From the NCBI GenBank assembly GCA_017134815.1, contig CP071032.1, positions 2,352,001 to 2,416,000 of the forward strand: 64,000 bases of DNA, read 5' to 3'. This DNA is from Lentisphaerota bacterium. GTDB lineage: Bacteria > Verrucomicrobiota > Lentisphaeria > Victivallales > Victivallaceae. The notes beneath the pieces are model-generated. The model was not told the origin of the DNA. It worked only from the letters and a program-made list of their open reading frames with translations, and searched no databases. Made by a program: the position numbers and the translations under genes. Positions 54,053 through 62,981 of the stretch are shown in pieces (the stretch's first letter is position 1; every line of letters starts with the position of its first letter).

Positions 54053-55105
54053 ATGAAAAAAGCTTTAATTACAGGCATTACAGGTCAAGACGGTTCATAC
54101 CTTGCAGAATTTCTACTCCAAAAAGGGTACGAGGTTCACGGTATTATCAGGCGTTCCAGCTCTTTTAATACTGGCAGGATAGACCATCTTTACCGGGACC
54201 GTCATGATGAAAATGTGAAAATGTTTCTGCATCACGGTGACCTCACTGATTCCAGTAATCTAAACCGTATCATTGAAAAAGTTGACCCGTGTGAAATATA
54301 TAACCTTGGTGCCCAGTCGCACGTTAAAGTGTCATTTGACGTCCCTGAGTATACTGCTGAAGTGGATGCTATTGGTACGTTGCGCATGTTGGACGCTATT
54401 CGTGAAACCAAGCCTGACGCTCGCTTTTATCAGGCTTCCACATCTGAACTTTACGGGCTGGTGCAGGAGGTGCCTCAGTCTGAGACAACCCCGTTTTATC
54501 CGCGTTCTCCTTATGGCGTAGCCAAGCAGTACGGGTTCTGGATTACAAAAAATTATCGTGAATCCTACGGGCTTCATGCCAGTAATGGGATTTTGTTTAA
54601 TCATGAATCGCCTCGCCGCGGAGAGACGTTTGTGACCCGCAAAATCACTATGGCAGTTGCCAGGATTGACCAGGGGCTGCAGGAGTGCCTTTATATGGGA
54701 AATATTGATGCATTACGAGACTGGGGCTATGCACCTGACTATGTGAAAATGATGTGGATGATGCTGCAGCAGCCGGAACCGGATGACTACGTTGTGGCCA
54801 CCGGTGAAATGCATTCCGTAAGAGAATTCATTGAGGAAGCATTCGGTTGCGTGGGGCGCAAAATAGAGTGGCGTGGCAAGGGTATCCATGAAGTCGGGGT
54901 TGATATGACTTCAGGCAACAGTGTGGTAAGAATTGATCCCCGGTATTTCCGTCCGGCTGAAGTGAATCAGCTGCTTGGAAATCCGGCAAAAGCAAAGTTG
55001 AAAATTGGCTGGGAACCAATAGTTGCATTCAAACAACTGGTTAAAATTATGACAGAGGGAGACCTCAGGTTGCTGAAAAACCCGCAATATTCAACCGGGT
55101 TTTAA
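54053..55105 (+). CDS. gmd: GDP-mannose 4,6-dehydratase
   Basis: Gmd converts GDP-mannose to GDP-4-keto-6-deoxymannose. The 350-residue short-chain dehydrogenase-type enzyme has [15 protein letters not shown] (NADP loop), QASTSELYG (catalytic Ser/Thr and Glu), [13 protein letters not shown] (YxxxK) and [16 protein letters not shown]. The ATG at 54053 begins at the conserved N-terminus; ATG 54038 is in frame. Neither has a clear ribosome binding site. fcl follows after a short hairpin. Confidence 0.95.
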   Translation: MKKALITGITGQDGSYLAEFLLQKGYEVHGIIRRSSSFNTGRIDHLYRDRHDENVKMFLHHGDLTDSSNLNRIIEKVDPCEIYNLGAQSHVKVSFDVPEYTAEVDAIGTLRMLDAIRETKPDARFYQASTSELYGLVQEVPQSETTPFYPRSPYGVAKQYGFWITKNYRESYGLHASNGILFNHESPRRGETFVTRKITMAVARIDQGLQECLYMGNIDALRDWGYAPDYVKMMWMMLQQPEPDDYVVATGEMHSVREFIEEAFGCVGRKIEWRGKGIHEVGVDMTSGNSVVRIDPRYFRPAEVNQLLGNPAKAKLKIGWEPIVAFKQLVKIMTEGDLRLLKNPQYSTGF

Positions 55106-55147
55106 ACGGAGCCACTTTTCTTAAAACTTTTATAATATAACTAACAT

Positions 55148-55171
55148 TCCGGGCATTTACCGGATTTTTTT
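55148..55171 (+). terminator. Short terminator or attenuator between gmd and fcl
   Basis: TCCGG-GCATTTA-CCGGA is followed by seven T. The stem is only 5 bp, so read-through is expected; it may lower fcl expression relative to gmd. Confidence 0.5.
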
Positions 55172-55216
55172 ACAATAAGGATTTTTGCGACAACTTTTAC
55201 TAACAAGGAGTAATAA

Positions 55217-56167
55217 ATGATTGAAAAAAATGCAAAAATATTTATAGCCGGCCACCGAGGAATGGTCGGCTCGGCTATTCTCAGGAAGTACCAGGCCGCA
55301 GGTTACACAAATTTGATTTTTAAGACCAGAAGTGAGCTGGATTTGTGCAATCAACAGGCTGTAAAAGAGTTTTTCGAACAGGAAAATCCAGAATACGTGG
55401 TGCTTGCCGCGGCAAAAGTCGGCGGCATAAAGTTCAATAACGATTACAAGGCTGAATTTTTGCTGGAAAATCTTCAGATTCAAAACAACGTTATATATCA
55501 GGCTTATCTGAGCGGAGTGAAAAAACTCTGCTTTTTAGGCAGCTCCTGCATTTACCCGCGTGAAGCTCCGCAACCGTTGAAAGAAGAATACCTGTTGACC
55601 GGGCCGCTGGAGCCGACCAATGAAGGTTATGCACTGGCAAAAATAGCTGGATTCAAGCTTGGCTGTTACCTGAACACCCAGTATGGGTTTAATGTGATCA
55701 GCCTGATGCCTTGTAACCTTTACGGCACCAATGACCATTATGATCCGGAAAACTCTCACGTCGTGGCAGCTCTTGTGCGTCGTTTCTGTGAGGCCGCTGA
55801 CAATAATGTTGAAAGCGTACAGTGCTGGGGATCAGGTTCAGCCAGACGTGAATTTATGCATGTGGATGACCTTGCCAATGCTGTTTATATGCTGATGAAT
55901 GACTGGAGCAATGCTGAGTTTATGAATATCGGTCCGGGTTATGACGTCAGTATTAAGGAATTGTCCGAACTGGTAGCCAAGCACGCTGGTTACAAGGGAG
56001 AGATTAACTGGGATACTACCAAGCCGGACGGCATGCCGCTGAAATGTATGGACGTTTCCAGAATTTCCCAGTCAAAGTGGAAAGCAAATATTTCTCTTGA
56101 GGAAGGCATCAAAAAGACTATTCAAGAATACCGCAAGATGCGCAAAGACGGAGAAATCAGAGCATAG
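55217..56167 (+). CDS. fcl: GDP-L-fucose synthase
   Basis: Fcl epimerises and reduces the Gmd product to GDP-L-fucose. The 316-residue protein shows FIAGHRGMVGSAILR, VLAAAKVGGIKFNN, LGSSCIYPREAPQPLKEEYLLTGPLEPTNEGYALAKIAG with the YxxxK pair, and SRREFMHVDDLANA-type residues. AAGGAG lies upstream of the ATG. With gmd it supplies fucose donor for surface glycans. Confidence 0.95.
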   Translation: MIEKNAKIFIAGHRGMVGSAILRKYQAAGYTNLIFKTRSELDLCNQQAVKEFFEQENPEYVVLAAAKVGGIKFNNDYKAEFLLENLQIQNNVIYQAYLSGVKKLCFLGSSCIYPREAPQPLKEEYLLTGPLEPTNEGYALAKIAGFKLGCYLNTQYGFNVISLMPCNLYGTNDHYDPENSHVVAALVRRFCEAADNNVESVQCWGSGSARREFMHVDDLANAVYMLMNDWSNAEFMNIGPGYDVSIKELSELVAKHAGYKGEINWDTTKPDGMPLKCMDVSRISQSKWKANISLEEGIKKTIQEYRKMRKDGEIRA

Positions 56168-56209
56168 TTTATCTGTAAAGAAGTTGGCTTGAACATAAGG
56201 TTGCAGCCG

Positions 56210-56251
56210 ACCGGGCAGTCGTGCGGGGGTACCCCCTGCCGACTGCTCCAG
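56210..56251. terminator. Strong GC-rich hairpin between convergent fcl and the exported-protein gene
   Basis: GGGCAGTCG pairs with CGACTGC(T)CC across a central 12-nt palindrome GGGGGTACCCCC. No long T run occurs on either side. It may act as a bidirectional terminator. Confidence 0.55.
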
Positions 56252-56275
56252 TAGGTACATGAAAGCCAGGTACAG

Positions 56276-57205
56276 TCAAGTTTTTTCAGCCTGTTTCTGA
56301 TAGTAATTTAATAATGCATCGAGCAGTTTTTCCGGAATACTTAATTCTACTTTTATAATGCTTCCTGCTGGCTGCATTTTTACTCTTTGCGCCAGTTTCC
56401 CCGCCAGTTCAGGATTGCTCTGAAATCCTTCCGGCAGCAGTAACATGACCAGGCCGTTTAACAGGGTTGCAAGATCTGCAGCTCCTTTATTGTTTTTGCA
56501 GAAAATTCTTCCCTCGATAGAGAGATCAGTATACTTTTTTCCGGTAAAGTTCAATTTTGCATATAGTTTTTTTACAGTGTCAAACGGATAGTTTACAGCC
56601 TTGGAGGCGGAATTGAAACTGTAGTATGCCGCCCAGACTGCGGCATTCTTATCAATATCCCTGATTGCCTGATGGCTGGTGTTTACAGCTTTCAGGCACG
56701 ACTTGAGGGTGTCTTCCATATATTCCAAAGGAGAACAAAGGGTAATTTTCGGAGAAACAAAAGTAAAAGCTATATTCTGGCTTGTATTTTTTTCCGGTCT
56801 GTAAATATAAACTTCATGCCCGGCAAAGTTTTTTTTGCTGAAAAGTTTGATTTTGTCTTTACATTTTACTGTATCTGTCAAGCACTGAGTATTTTCTTTA
56901 CGAAGCCTTCCAGATGCGAGCATGCCCCTTACGGAATGATCTATTTTGAGAAAAATTACAGCTTTATTAATAATATCGCTGTTTTCAGACTTGATCGAAA
57001 GCAGTTTTTCAGGTAATTTTAATAGTTCTAAGTGGCTGCCGGGATTGATTTTTTGAAACTTTTTCATGCACTGTGAAGCTTTGACTTGTCTCGTGTTTAT
57101 GTGCATTATTAATTCAGCGTCAGCCGGGACGTATTTCAGCAGGTTGACAGCTGAACCCTGTACACATCCTGCCAGAGCAAGGAAAATTAAAATTAGTTTT
57201 TTCAC
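56276..57205 (-). CDS. Exported protein of unknown function, paralogue of the next gene
   Basis: The 309-residue protein has a signal peptide (first 18 residues, possibly a lipobox-like LALAGC). The mature part starts NLLKYVPADAELIMHINTRQ and shares its layout with the protein at 57312: VPxDxxLxxxxNxxxV near the N-terminus, FLKIDHSVRGML compared with FFRMDKSQFGII, KNFAGHEVYI compared with KNVKGRKVYF, and a C-terminal LLPEGFQSNPELAGKLAQRVKM compared with FVPQGFAGDPQLGSEVAKSIKL. Family unknown; it is likely periplasmic or surface-attached. Confidence 0.65.
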   Translation of the reverse strand: MKKLILIFLALAGCVQGSAVNLLKYVPADAELIMHINTRQVKASQCMKKFQKINPGSHLELLKLPEKLLSIKSENSDIINKAVIFLKIDHSVRGMLASGRLRKENTQCLTDTVKCKDKIKLFSKKNFAGHEVYIYRPEKNTSQNIAFTFVSPKITLCSPLEYMEDTLKSCLKAVNTSHQAIRDIDKNAAVWAAYYSFNSASKAVNYPFDTVKKLYAKLNFTGKKYTDLSIEGRIFCKNNKGAADLATLLNGLVMLLLPEGFQSNPELAGKLAQRVKMQPAGSIIKVELSIPEKLLDALLNYYQKQAEKT

Positions 57206-57224
57206 AGAAACACACCCCCACGTT

Positions 57225-57273
57225 TAATGCAAAAAATAAAAAAAATACCGACGCATTCAAATACATCGGTATT
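57225..57273 (-). terminator. Terminator after the exported-protein gene at 57312
   Basis: AATACCGA and TCGGTATT form an 8-bp stem. On the minus strand TTTTTTTATTTTTT follows it. Confidence 0.8.
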
Positions 57274-57311
57274 AAATTAGTTTTATTCATAAAGAATGCA
57301 AGAGCACTTCT

Positions 57312-58349
57312 CTATTTAGTTTTGGCCGGAGCCTGAGCTGTGGCCGCACCCGGTTGAACCGGCTGCATTGGTATCGCAGCTTTCTGCTGACGCTGTTCGA
57401 CATATTTCTGAACTTTATTGAGCAGCAGTTCAGGAACCTTTACATCGATTTTAACATTATTCTTTTCCGGGCGGAGTTTGATGCTTTTAGCCACTTCACT
57501 GCCCAGCTGTGGATCGCCGGCAAAACCCTGTGGTACAAACATCATCATCAAACCGCTGAGCTGCATGGAGAGTGAGGCTGCAGCCTGGGCATCGACACAT
57601 TCAATATCTGCATTCAAAGCCAGGTCTTTCTGGGCTTTACCAGTCAGATCAAGTGAAATTCCGATGCTTTTAATAGTTTCCATCGGATTGGCTACAACCG
57701 GCTGTCCCTGCTGATTTTTTACTGGCTGTGGCGGATTCTGTTCACAAACCATCCAGGCCAGTGCGGGACGCCTGATTTGCTTAACCGCAGAAGTCAGTCT
57801 GGCACTCGGCCCTTTACCCATTCCGCTTAAAATAGCGCTTACCTGAGGTTTTTCCGTAATCAGGACAATATCGGGTTTGAGAAAAGTTACCGCAACATTC
57901 TCTTTTTTACCTTTAGGATTGGTTAAATCCTCATTAGTTTCAATAAAATAAACTTTGCGGCCTTTTACATTTTTGGTAGTGTAAACCGCTTTTTTGCCGT
58001 TGGGCATCTTACTGGTTTTTAGAAGTGAAACCAGTTTGGCTTCATTAATTCTGCTTTTGGCAATGATACCGAACTGAGACTTGTCCATCCGGAAGAAAAT
58101 CAGAGCTTCAGAAGGCATATCCTTGACTTGGAGGCCAAGCGGCTGCAGAGACTTTTCAAAATCTATCCACTTGGAATTAAAGTCCTTGTTTTTAGAGCGC
58201 ATATCTTTAACCTGCTGCAGGTTGATTAACCTGTTGACATCAAGGTAAAGCAAACCTTGTGTGTCACCCGGCACAAAGCTGGTCAATTCTGCGGCAAACA
58301 TTGTCAAGGCCATCATTGAGAGAACCATAGTGACAAGCATTTTTTTCAT
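57312..58349 (-). CDS. Exported protein of unknown function, larger paralogue
   Basis: The 345-residue protein starts MKKMLVTMVLSMMALTMFA, a signal peptide, and the mature part is ELTSFVPGDTQGLLYLDVNRL. It has no recognised domain but is a paralogue of the protein at 56276. The last 30 residues are rich in Gln, Ala and Pro. ATG 58349 has GAGGAG 8 nt upstream; a GTG at 58358 overlaps that site and is rejected. It lies just downstream of aspS on the same strand, with a hairpin in between. Confidence 0.7.
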   Translation of the reverse strand: MKKMLVTMVLSMMALTMFAAELTSFVPGDTQGLLYLDVNRLINLQQVKDMRSKNKDFNSKWIDFEKSLQPLGLQVKDMPSEALIFFRMDKSQFGIIAKSRINEAKLVSLLKTSKMPNGKKAVYTTKNVKGRKVYFIETNEDLTNPKGKKENVAVTFLKPDIVLITEKPQVSAILSGMGKGPSARLTSAVKQIRRPALAWMVCEQNPPQPVKNQQGQPVVANPMETIKSIGISLDLTGKAQKDLALNADIECVDAQAAASLSMQLSGLMMMFVPQGFAGDPQLGSEVAKSIKLRPEKNNVKIDVKVPELLLNKVQKYVEQRQQKAAIPMQPVQPGAATAQAPAKTK

Positions 58350-58384
58350 AAGTTTCACTCCTCTAAAGCAGTGTTAAGGTTTTG

Positions 58385-58413
58385 CCGGAATGTCGAAATT
58401 TACGACACTCCGG
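58385..58413 (-). terminator. Hairpin between aspS and the exported-protein gene
   Basis: CCGGAATGTCG and CGACACTCCGG pair along 11 positions with one mismatch, around a 7-nt loop. On the minus strand it follows the aspS stop by 16 nt and lacks a T run, so it could be a weak terminator. Confidence 0.5.
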
Positions 58414-58428
58414 TATAAATTTCAGGGT

Positions 58429-60237
58429 TTATCCCTGTTTTTTTTCTTTTTCCTGGTCTTTACGATCCTTTTTAGGCATAACTACCTGAAGATGCAGTTC
58501 ACGCAGTTGCTGCATTGTTACTTCACAAGGTGCGTTCATCATCAGGTCCTGAGCCTGCTGGTTGAATGGAAATGCAATTACTTCACGAATGTTGGGCTCA
58601 TCAGCCAGGAGCATAACTATGCGGTCAACACCTGGAGCTATACCGCCATGTGGAGGTGCTCCAAGTTTGAAGGCGTTGATCATGCCGCCGAATTTTTCAT
58701 CAACCACGCTTTTATCGTAACCGGCAATTTCAAATGCCTTGTACATAATGTCCGGACGATGATTACGAATCGCACCGCTAGACAGTTCAGTTCCATTACA
58801 GACAATATCATACTGAAATGCTTTGATTTCAAGCGGATCTTTGTTGAGTAAATCGTCCATCCCCCCCTGAGGCATGGAGAACGGGTTGTGGCTGAAGCCG
58901 ACTTTGCCGGTTTCTTCGTCAAGCTCAAACATTGGGAAATCCACAATCCAGCAGAATTTGAATACGTCAGGATCAATCAGGTCAAGCTGTTTTCCCAGTT
59001 CAGAAATAACATAGCCGCCGATATTCATAACGAGCTTTTCCTTGTCAGCGAGGAAAAACAGAGCGTCACCGGGTTCTATACCGCCGTCTGCTTTCAGCTG
59101 ATCAAGGGCTTCTCTGGAAAGGAACTTGGCAATAGGACTCTTTTCGCCCTCTTCCGTCCAGATAATGTAAGCCATGCCTTTTGCGCCTGCGCTCTGGGCA
59201 AACTTAATCATATCATCAAAGAATTTACGTGATTTATCCGCGACCTTAGGCGCTTTTATTGCCCGGACAACACCGCCTTTGGCAACTACACCGGCAAAAG
59301 CTTTGAATTCAGAATCCCGGAAAGCTTCAGTAACATCAATCATTTCCAGTGGGTTGCGCAAGTCAGGCTTGTCTGATCCGTAGCGACGCATGGCCTCAGC
59401 GTATGGAATGCGGACGAAAGGTGCTTCATCCACCTGTTTCTTGCTGAATTTATTGAAAACATCGACAAATAAATCCTCGATTACGCTGAATACGTCATCT
59501 TGAGTCGCAAAGCTCATCTCAAGATCCAGCTGGTAGAATTCACCCGGTGAACGGTCAGCGCGGGCATCTTCATCACGGAAACACGGCGCGATCTGAAAAT
59601 ATTTGTCAAAACCGGAGACCATCAGCAGCTGTTTAAACTGCTGCGGAGCCTGTGGCAGAGCATAGAATTTTCCAGGATGAATACGGCTTGGTACCAGATA
59701 GTCACGGGCGCCTTCCGGTGAACTTGCGGTCAGAATAGGAGTCTGGAATTCATGGAAGTCCTTGCCCCATAAGTTTTCCCGGATAGCCCGGATGACATTT
59801 GTACGTAAAATGATATTTTTGTGCAGTTTTTCCCGGCGCAAGTCAAGAAAACGGTACTTCAGGCGCATTGCTTCAGGAGCACTTTCCTCCTTGGCTACCT
59901 GAAATGGGATGATTTCAGCCGGTCCGAGAATTTCCATTTCATCAGCGACAACCTCAATTTCACCAGTACGCAGCTTGGTATTGACGGTTTCCGGGGTACG
60001 GGCTACAACTTTTCCGTCAAACTGAATGACGGTTTCAACCCGCCAGCGGTCTACTGACTGGTAAAAATCCTTTTCGGGGTTGATCACTACCTGAGTCAGC
60101 CCGAAGTGGTCGCGCAAGTCAATAAAAATGACGCCGCCATGGTCTCTAACGCTGTGGATCCAGCCTGAAAGTCTAACGGTTTCACCGACATCGCCTTTGC
60201 GCAGTTCAGCGCAAGTATGAGTTCTGTATTTGCTCAT
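58429..60237 (-). CDS. aspS: Aspartyl-tRNA synthetase
   Basis: The 602-residue bacterial-type enzyme has an N-terminal OB-fold anticodon domain ([23 protein letters not shown]), class II motif 2 ([22 protein letters not shown]), an inserted GAD domain and motif 3 ([28 protein letters not shown]). The Lys/Glu-rich C-terminal tail follows the catalytic domain. Whether it is discriminating or also charges tRNA-Asn cannot be told from the sequence alone. Confidence 0.97.
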   Translation of the reverse strand: MSKYRTHTCAELRKGDVGETVRLSGWIHSVRDHGGVIFIDLRDHFGLTQVVINPEKDFYQSVDRWRVETVIQFDGKVVARTPETVNTKLRTGEIEVVADEMEILGPAEIIPFQVAKEESAPEAMRLKYRFLDLRREKLHKNIILRTNVIRAIRENLWGKDFHEFQTPILTASSPEGARDYLVPSRIHPGKFYALPQAPQQFKQLLMVSGFDKYFQIAPCFRDEDARADRSPGEFYQLDLEMSFATQDDVFSVIEDLFVDVFNKFSKKQVDEAPFVRIPYAEAMRRYGSDKPDLRNPLEMIDVTEAFRDSEFKAFAGVVAKGGVVRAIKAPKVADKSRKFFDDMIKFAQSAGAKGMAYIIWTEEGEKSPIAKFLSREALDQLKADGGIEPGDALFFLADKEKLVMNIGGYVISELGKQLDLIDPDVFKFCWIVDFPMFELDEETGKVGFSHNPFSMPQGGMDDLLNKDPLEIKAFQYDIVCNGTELSSGAIRNHRPDIMYKAFEIAGYDKSVVDEKFGGMINAFKLGAPPHGGIAPGVDRIVMLLADEPNIREVIAFPFNQQAQDLMMNAPCEVTMQQLRELHLQVVMPKKDRKDQEKEKKQG

Positions 60238-60537
60238 TTTACCTTTAGTTCTTAATCTGTTTATATTATAATTATATGAAATTCTAACCGGTTATGCACA
60301 TTTATCGGCTTCTGGTGACAACTGCATGTGCATAAAAACTGTAAATACATAAATTAGCACTAAGTTCTGACTTTTCCCCCCGGATGGCAAAAGTTTTTGC
60401 AAATTTTTTCCAGACGGTACCGCGTTTCAGCTCAGCTGCAGCAGTATGAATTGTATGGGAGTGCTTAATACTTCATTATAATAGACTAAACTCGGAATTT
60501 TGATACGAAACAGCAGGTTTGAGGTGTCTGGAATTAA
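60238..60537. other. Gap between divergent aspS and the small ORF
   Basis: The left end is the AT-rich aspS upstream region. A perfect TATAAT lies at 60477-60482 on the plus strand; a TTGTAT at 60451 is 20 nt away, too far for a standard promoter. No gene was recognised. Confidence 0.5.
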
Positions 60538-60651
60538 ATGAGTGGTATGCCCGAAATAATAAGGAAGGCGATCTCGGATATCAGACAGATCATTGTTCGT
60601 TATTTCATTGTACTCGGCATTTATTACTGGCTGATCGCCTTCCTGGTCTGA
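60538..60651 (+). CDS. Small single-pass membrane protein ORF (37 aa)
   Basis: The 37-codon ORF (34 codons from a second ATG at 60547) encodes a short basic amphipathic start (RKAISDIRQ) and then a strongly hydrophobic helix (IIVRYFIVLGIYYWLIAFLV), as in known bacterial small membrane proteins. GAGG lies 13 nt before the first ATG, rather far. A consensus TATAAT lies 56 nt upstream. Complementary segments near its two ends can fold into a 12-bp hairpin, so a non-coding RNA is an alternative. Confidence 0.45.
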   Translation: MSGMPEIIRKAISDIRQIIVRYFIVLGIYYWLIAFLV

Positions 60652-60664
60652 CTTTTTTTTATCG
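60562..60664 (+). ncRNA. Possible structured RNA overlapping the small ORF
   Basis: AGGAAGGCGATC (60562-60573) and GATCGCCTTCCT (60633-60644) are exact 12-bp complements separated by 59 nt. Nine T follow 8 nt after the stem. The upstream TATAAT at 60477 would give a transcript of about 170 nt. No known RNA family was recognised. It overlaps the small ORF in the same strand. Confidence 0.35.
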
Positions 60665-60869
60665 CTTCACGCGCAATTAGGTGTTGACCCTTTCAGACCT
60701 TACTTATATTATACTGTTTGTGGTCAATTTTGTCAATAGTTGAAGTAGAGGCAGCACTGTGATATTGAGTTAAAAATAAAATCTTACGCTTGAAAATAAT
60801 CAGTAAAAGGCCTATTAGTATGAGAATTTTAATCTTTAATTATAAAACTATTTCTGGATATACGGCAAA

Positions 60870-61433
60870 ATGGGATTCATTAGACCGGTAAAATATTTCA
60901 GCCTGCTGGCAACGGCAGTTCTTCTGGGCGGATGCATAAGCTTCGATTATGTCGGGCAAAAACTCAAACCGCTTGATGACAGCCAGACTGTAGCCTTTTT
61001 TGATTCAGCGGATCAGGTGCCTGCAGGCCAATATAAAGTGATAGGCCGGGCGGTTGCGGTCGGCCCTGACGGTACCAGTTCCGGAGATGTACGGCAGAAA
61101 CTGATCGATAAAGCCAGGGCTTACGGTGCAGATGCAATTCAGGTTGTTACTTTCAAGCGGGTCAAAACCGGAACTACGGTAATACCCAAGAACGACCCCT
61201 ATGAAGGTGCTGTTGGCAACTGGGTACAGACTTCTAACCGGCCCGATGGAACTCCGATATATAATGATACTCAGGGTTCTAATATCCCGCTTGAGACGAT
61301 AGCTATTGATAAATATGAGATTAGAGCAAAGGTTTTATTCCTGGCTTTGAAGCAGCGCTATGACACCGCAATGGAAAAATATAAGAAATCCAGACAGCGC
61401 TATCTGCATAATGAAAGCAGATTTTCACAGTAA
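60870..61433 (+). CDS. Lipoprotein of unknown function
   Basis: The 187-residue protein has a lipoprotein signal, with lipobox LLGGC (Cys at residue 22), so it should be anchored in a membrane. The mature part contains YKVIGRAVAVGPDGTSSGDVRQKLIDKARAYGADAIQVVTFKRV-like segments; the pattern of an alpha/beta unit with GADAIQVV resembles YdgH/DUF4156-like lipoproteins, only faintly. It ends in a basic Lys/Arg-rich tail. It stands alone with a 200-nt AT-rich leader. Confidence 0.7.
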   Translation: MGFIRPVKYFSLLATAVLLGGCISFDYVGQKLKPLDDSQTVAFFDSADQVPAGQYKVIGRAVAVGPDGTSSGDVRQKLIDKARAYGADAIQVVTFKRVKTGTTVIPKNDPYEGAVGNWVQTSNRPDGTPIYNDTQGSNIPLETIAIDKYEIRAKVLFLALKQRYDTAMEKYKKSRQRYLHNESRFSQ

Positions 61434-61632
61434 TCAAACTGGATTTTATCCTCAAGAGAATCTTCAAGGTTATGAATATGAGTATTTTGAGGTCATTTGA
61501 GGAGAAAAAACTTGAAGAGGTAAAAAACGTTAAGTTTTTTATAAGTATATAATTATAAACAGTTAATAATTTTTGGTGAGTGCTTTGGCAAAGGTTTCAA
61601 ATAAAAATATTTGAAAAATGCATATTTTCGAT

Positions 61633-61660
61633 TTGTCAAAACATTTGAAATCATTATATT
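61633..61660 (+). promoter_or_regulatory. Promoter of the 56-residue protein gene
   Basis: TTGTCA and TATATT are separated by 16 nt and end 40 nt before the ATG at 61701. The 61434-61632 part of the gap is AT-rich and holds nothing else recognised. Confidence 0.6.
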
Positions 61661-61700
61661 AGAAGTAGTCATCAACCCTAACCCCCTGGAGGAGGGAACC

Positions 61701-61871
61701 ATGAAACACACATTTTATGATGTAAAAGCCAAGAAGAAAGTAGAAGCAGAAGTGATCAATAAGGTTACTTATGGCAAGAAAGGTAACGAACGTTACGCTT
61801 TCAAAGCTAAGACTGCCGACGGTCGTAATTTGACCGCTTTCGTAAGCAAAGACGTTTGGGATAGAGCTTAA
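61701..61871 (+). CDS. Small conserved-looking basic protein (56 aa)
   Basis: The 56-residue protein (MKHTFYDVKAKKKVEAEV to the end) is lysine-rich, soluble and probably a small beta-barrel. It contains KVTYGKKGNERYAFKAKTADGRNLTAFVSK. ATG 61701 has an excellent site, GGAGGAGGG, 5 nt upstream, and a good promoter, so it is probably highly expressed. No function can be assigned. Confidence 0.8.
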   Translation: MKHTFYDVKAKKKVEAEVINKVTYGKKGNERYAFKAKTADGRNLTAFVSKDVWDRA

Positions 61872-61935
61872 TTCTATCATTGAACGACATGGTTCTTTTT
61901 TAACTCCTGCATATTGTGTGCAGGAGTAATTTTTT

Positions 61936-62556
61936 TTATACATCTCCGTTTTCGGCTAAAGGCTCTATTCTACCGTTAACTGTATTGCTTATTGCTTTGT
62001 AGATGGTACTTATTTCTTTTTCAGGTACGGCGAGTGAAAAAATTACTCCTTCTGAATATGATATTGTGGATTCGAAAACCTGCATGGTTTCAATTTTTCT
62101 TCTGATCGCGGCCTCGGCTGCAAAATCTACTTTAAATCTTAATTTTCTGGTTTCGACTTTTTCAATTATTTCGGCGTTTTCCAGAGCGGCTTGTACCGCT
62201 CCTGAATAAGCCCTTACCAAGCCGCCCGTGCCGAGTTTAGTGCCGCCCCAGTAGCGCACGACTACAGCCGCAATATTGCCAATGGAACGATTCTGAAGTA
62301 AGCTGAGCATAGGGCGTCCGGCAGTATTATGTGGTTCGTGATCATCACTCATGCCCATAATGCCGGAGTTCCTGGGACTGCCGATAATGTATGCCCAGCA
62401 GTGGTGAGCCGCATCCGGGTGGGCGGTTTTTATCTGCTGCAGGTGACACATGGCTGATTCTTTGTTTTCAACCGGCTTCAGAAAGGCAAGAAAACGGCTT
62501 TTTTTACTTTCAGTTTCAGCGGTTGCAGAATGTTTTATGATATAGAATCCGGACAT
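61936..62556 (-). CDS. yigZ: YigZ/IMPACT-family protein
   Basis: The 206-residue protein has the IMPACT N-terminal domain: KKSRFLAFL, AHHCWAYIIG, DDHEPHNTAGRPMLSLL and VVRYWGGTKLGTGGLVRAYSGAV. Its C-terminal domain is ferredoxin-like. Bacterial YigZ has no settled biochemical role. The ATG at 62556 is used; a TTG at 62562 overlaps the GNAT stop. It forms an operon with the GNAT gene. Confidence 0.85.
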   Translation of the reverse strand: MSGFYIIKHSATAETESKKSRFLAFLKPVENKESAMCHLQQIKTAHPDAAHHCWAYIIGSPRNSGIMGMSDDHEPHNTAGRPMLSLLQNRSIGNIAAVVVRYWGGTKLGTGGLVRAYSGAVQAALENAEIIEKVETRKLRFKVDFAAEAAIRRKIETMQVFESTISYSEGVIFSLAVPEKEISTIYKAISNTVNGRIEPLAENGDV

Positions 62557-62558
62557 AC

Positions 62559-62972
62559 TCAATCAGTGATTTTCAATTTCATTGGTACGTACTCCCGCAT
62601 CAGTTTAAAGCCGAGATTTTCATAAAACGGCCTGGTACCGGGTTCGCCAATGAGACCTATCCAGTCGACACCACGATTTTTAAGCTCACTGATGAGGTGC
62701 TTGATGATTCTGGAACCCACTTTCCGCCCGCGCCACGAAGTAAGTACTACAACATCCTGAATATAAGCATCGCTGATGCCGTCACTGAGAGCTCGTCCCA
62801 TGCCGATCAGGGTATCCCCGTCAAACGCGGCGGCAAATACCTCTGAATTACTTATCATTTTCGGGATAAAATCTTCGGAATGGTCCTCATGCCACCAGCC
62901 GGCGTCACGATACAGCGTGACGACGGCGGTCGGTTCAAGCTGGTCTACAGTTTTAATAACAATATTATTCAT
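62559..62972 (-). CDS. GNAT-family N-acetyltransferase
   Basis: The 137-residue protein has the GNAT fold: LIGMGRALSDGISDAYIQDVVVLTSWRGRKVGSRIIKHL holds the acetyl-CoA pyrophosphate loop (RGRKVG). The substrate is unknown. It sits between the antiporter and yigZ, in the same direction. Confidence 0.85.
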   Translation of the reverse strand: MNNIVIKTVDQLEPTAVVTLYRDAGWWHEDHSEDFIPKMISNSEVFAAAFDGDTLIGMGRALSDGISDAYIQDVVVLTSWRGRKVGSRIIKHLISELKNRGVDWIGLIGEPGTRPFYENLGFKLMREYVPMKLKITD

Positions 62973-62981
62973 AAATAGAAA

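Noticed and set aside
60562-60664. 6S RNA or SRP RNA
   Set aside because: The 12-bp terminal stem is suggestive, but the central bubble of 6S and the GGAA/GCAA-type apical motifs of SRP RNA are absent.
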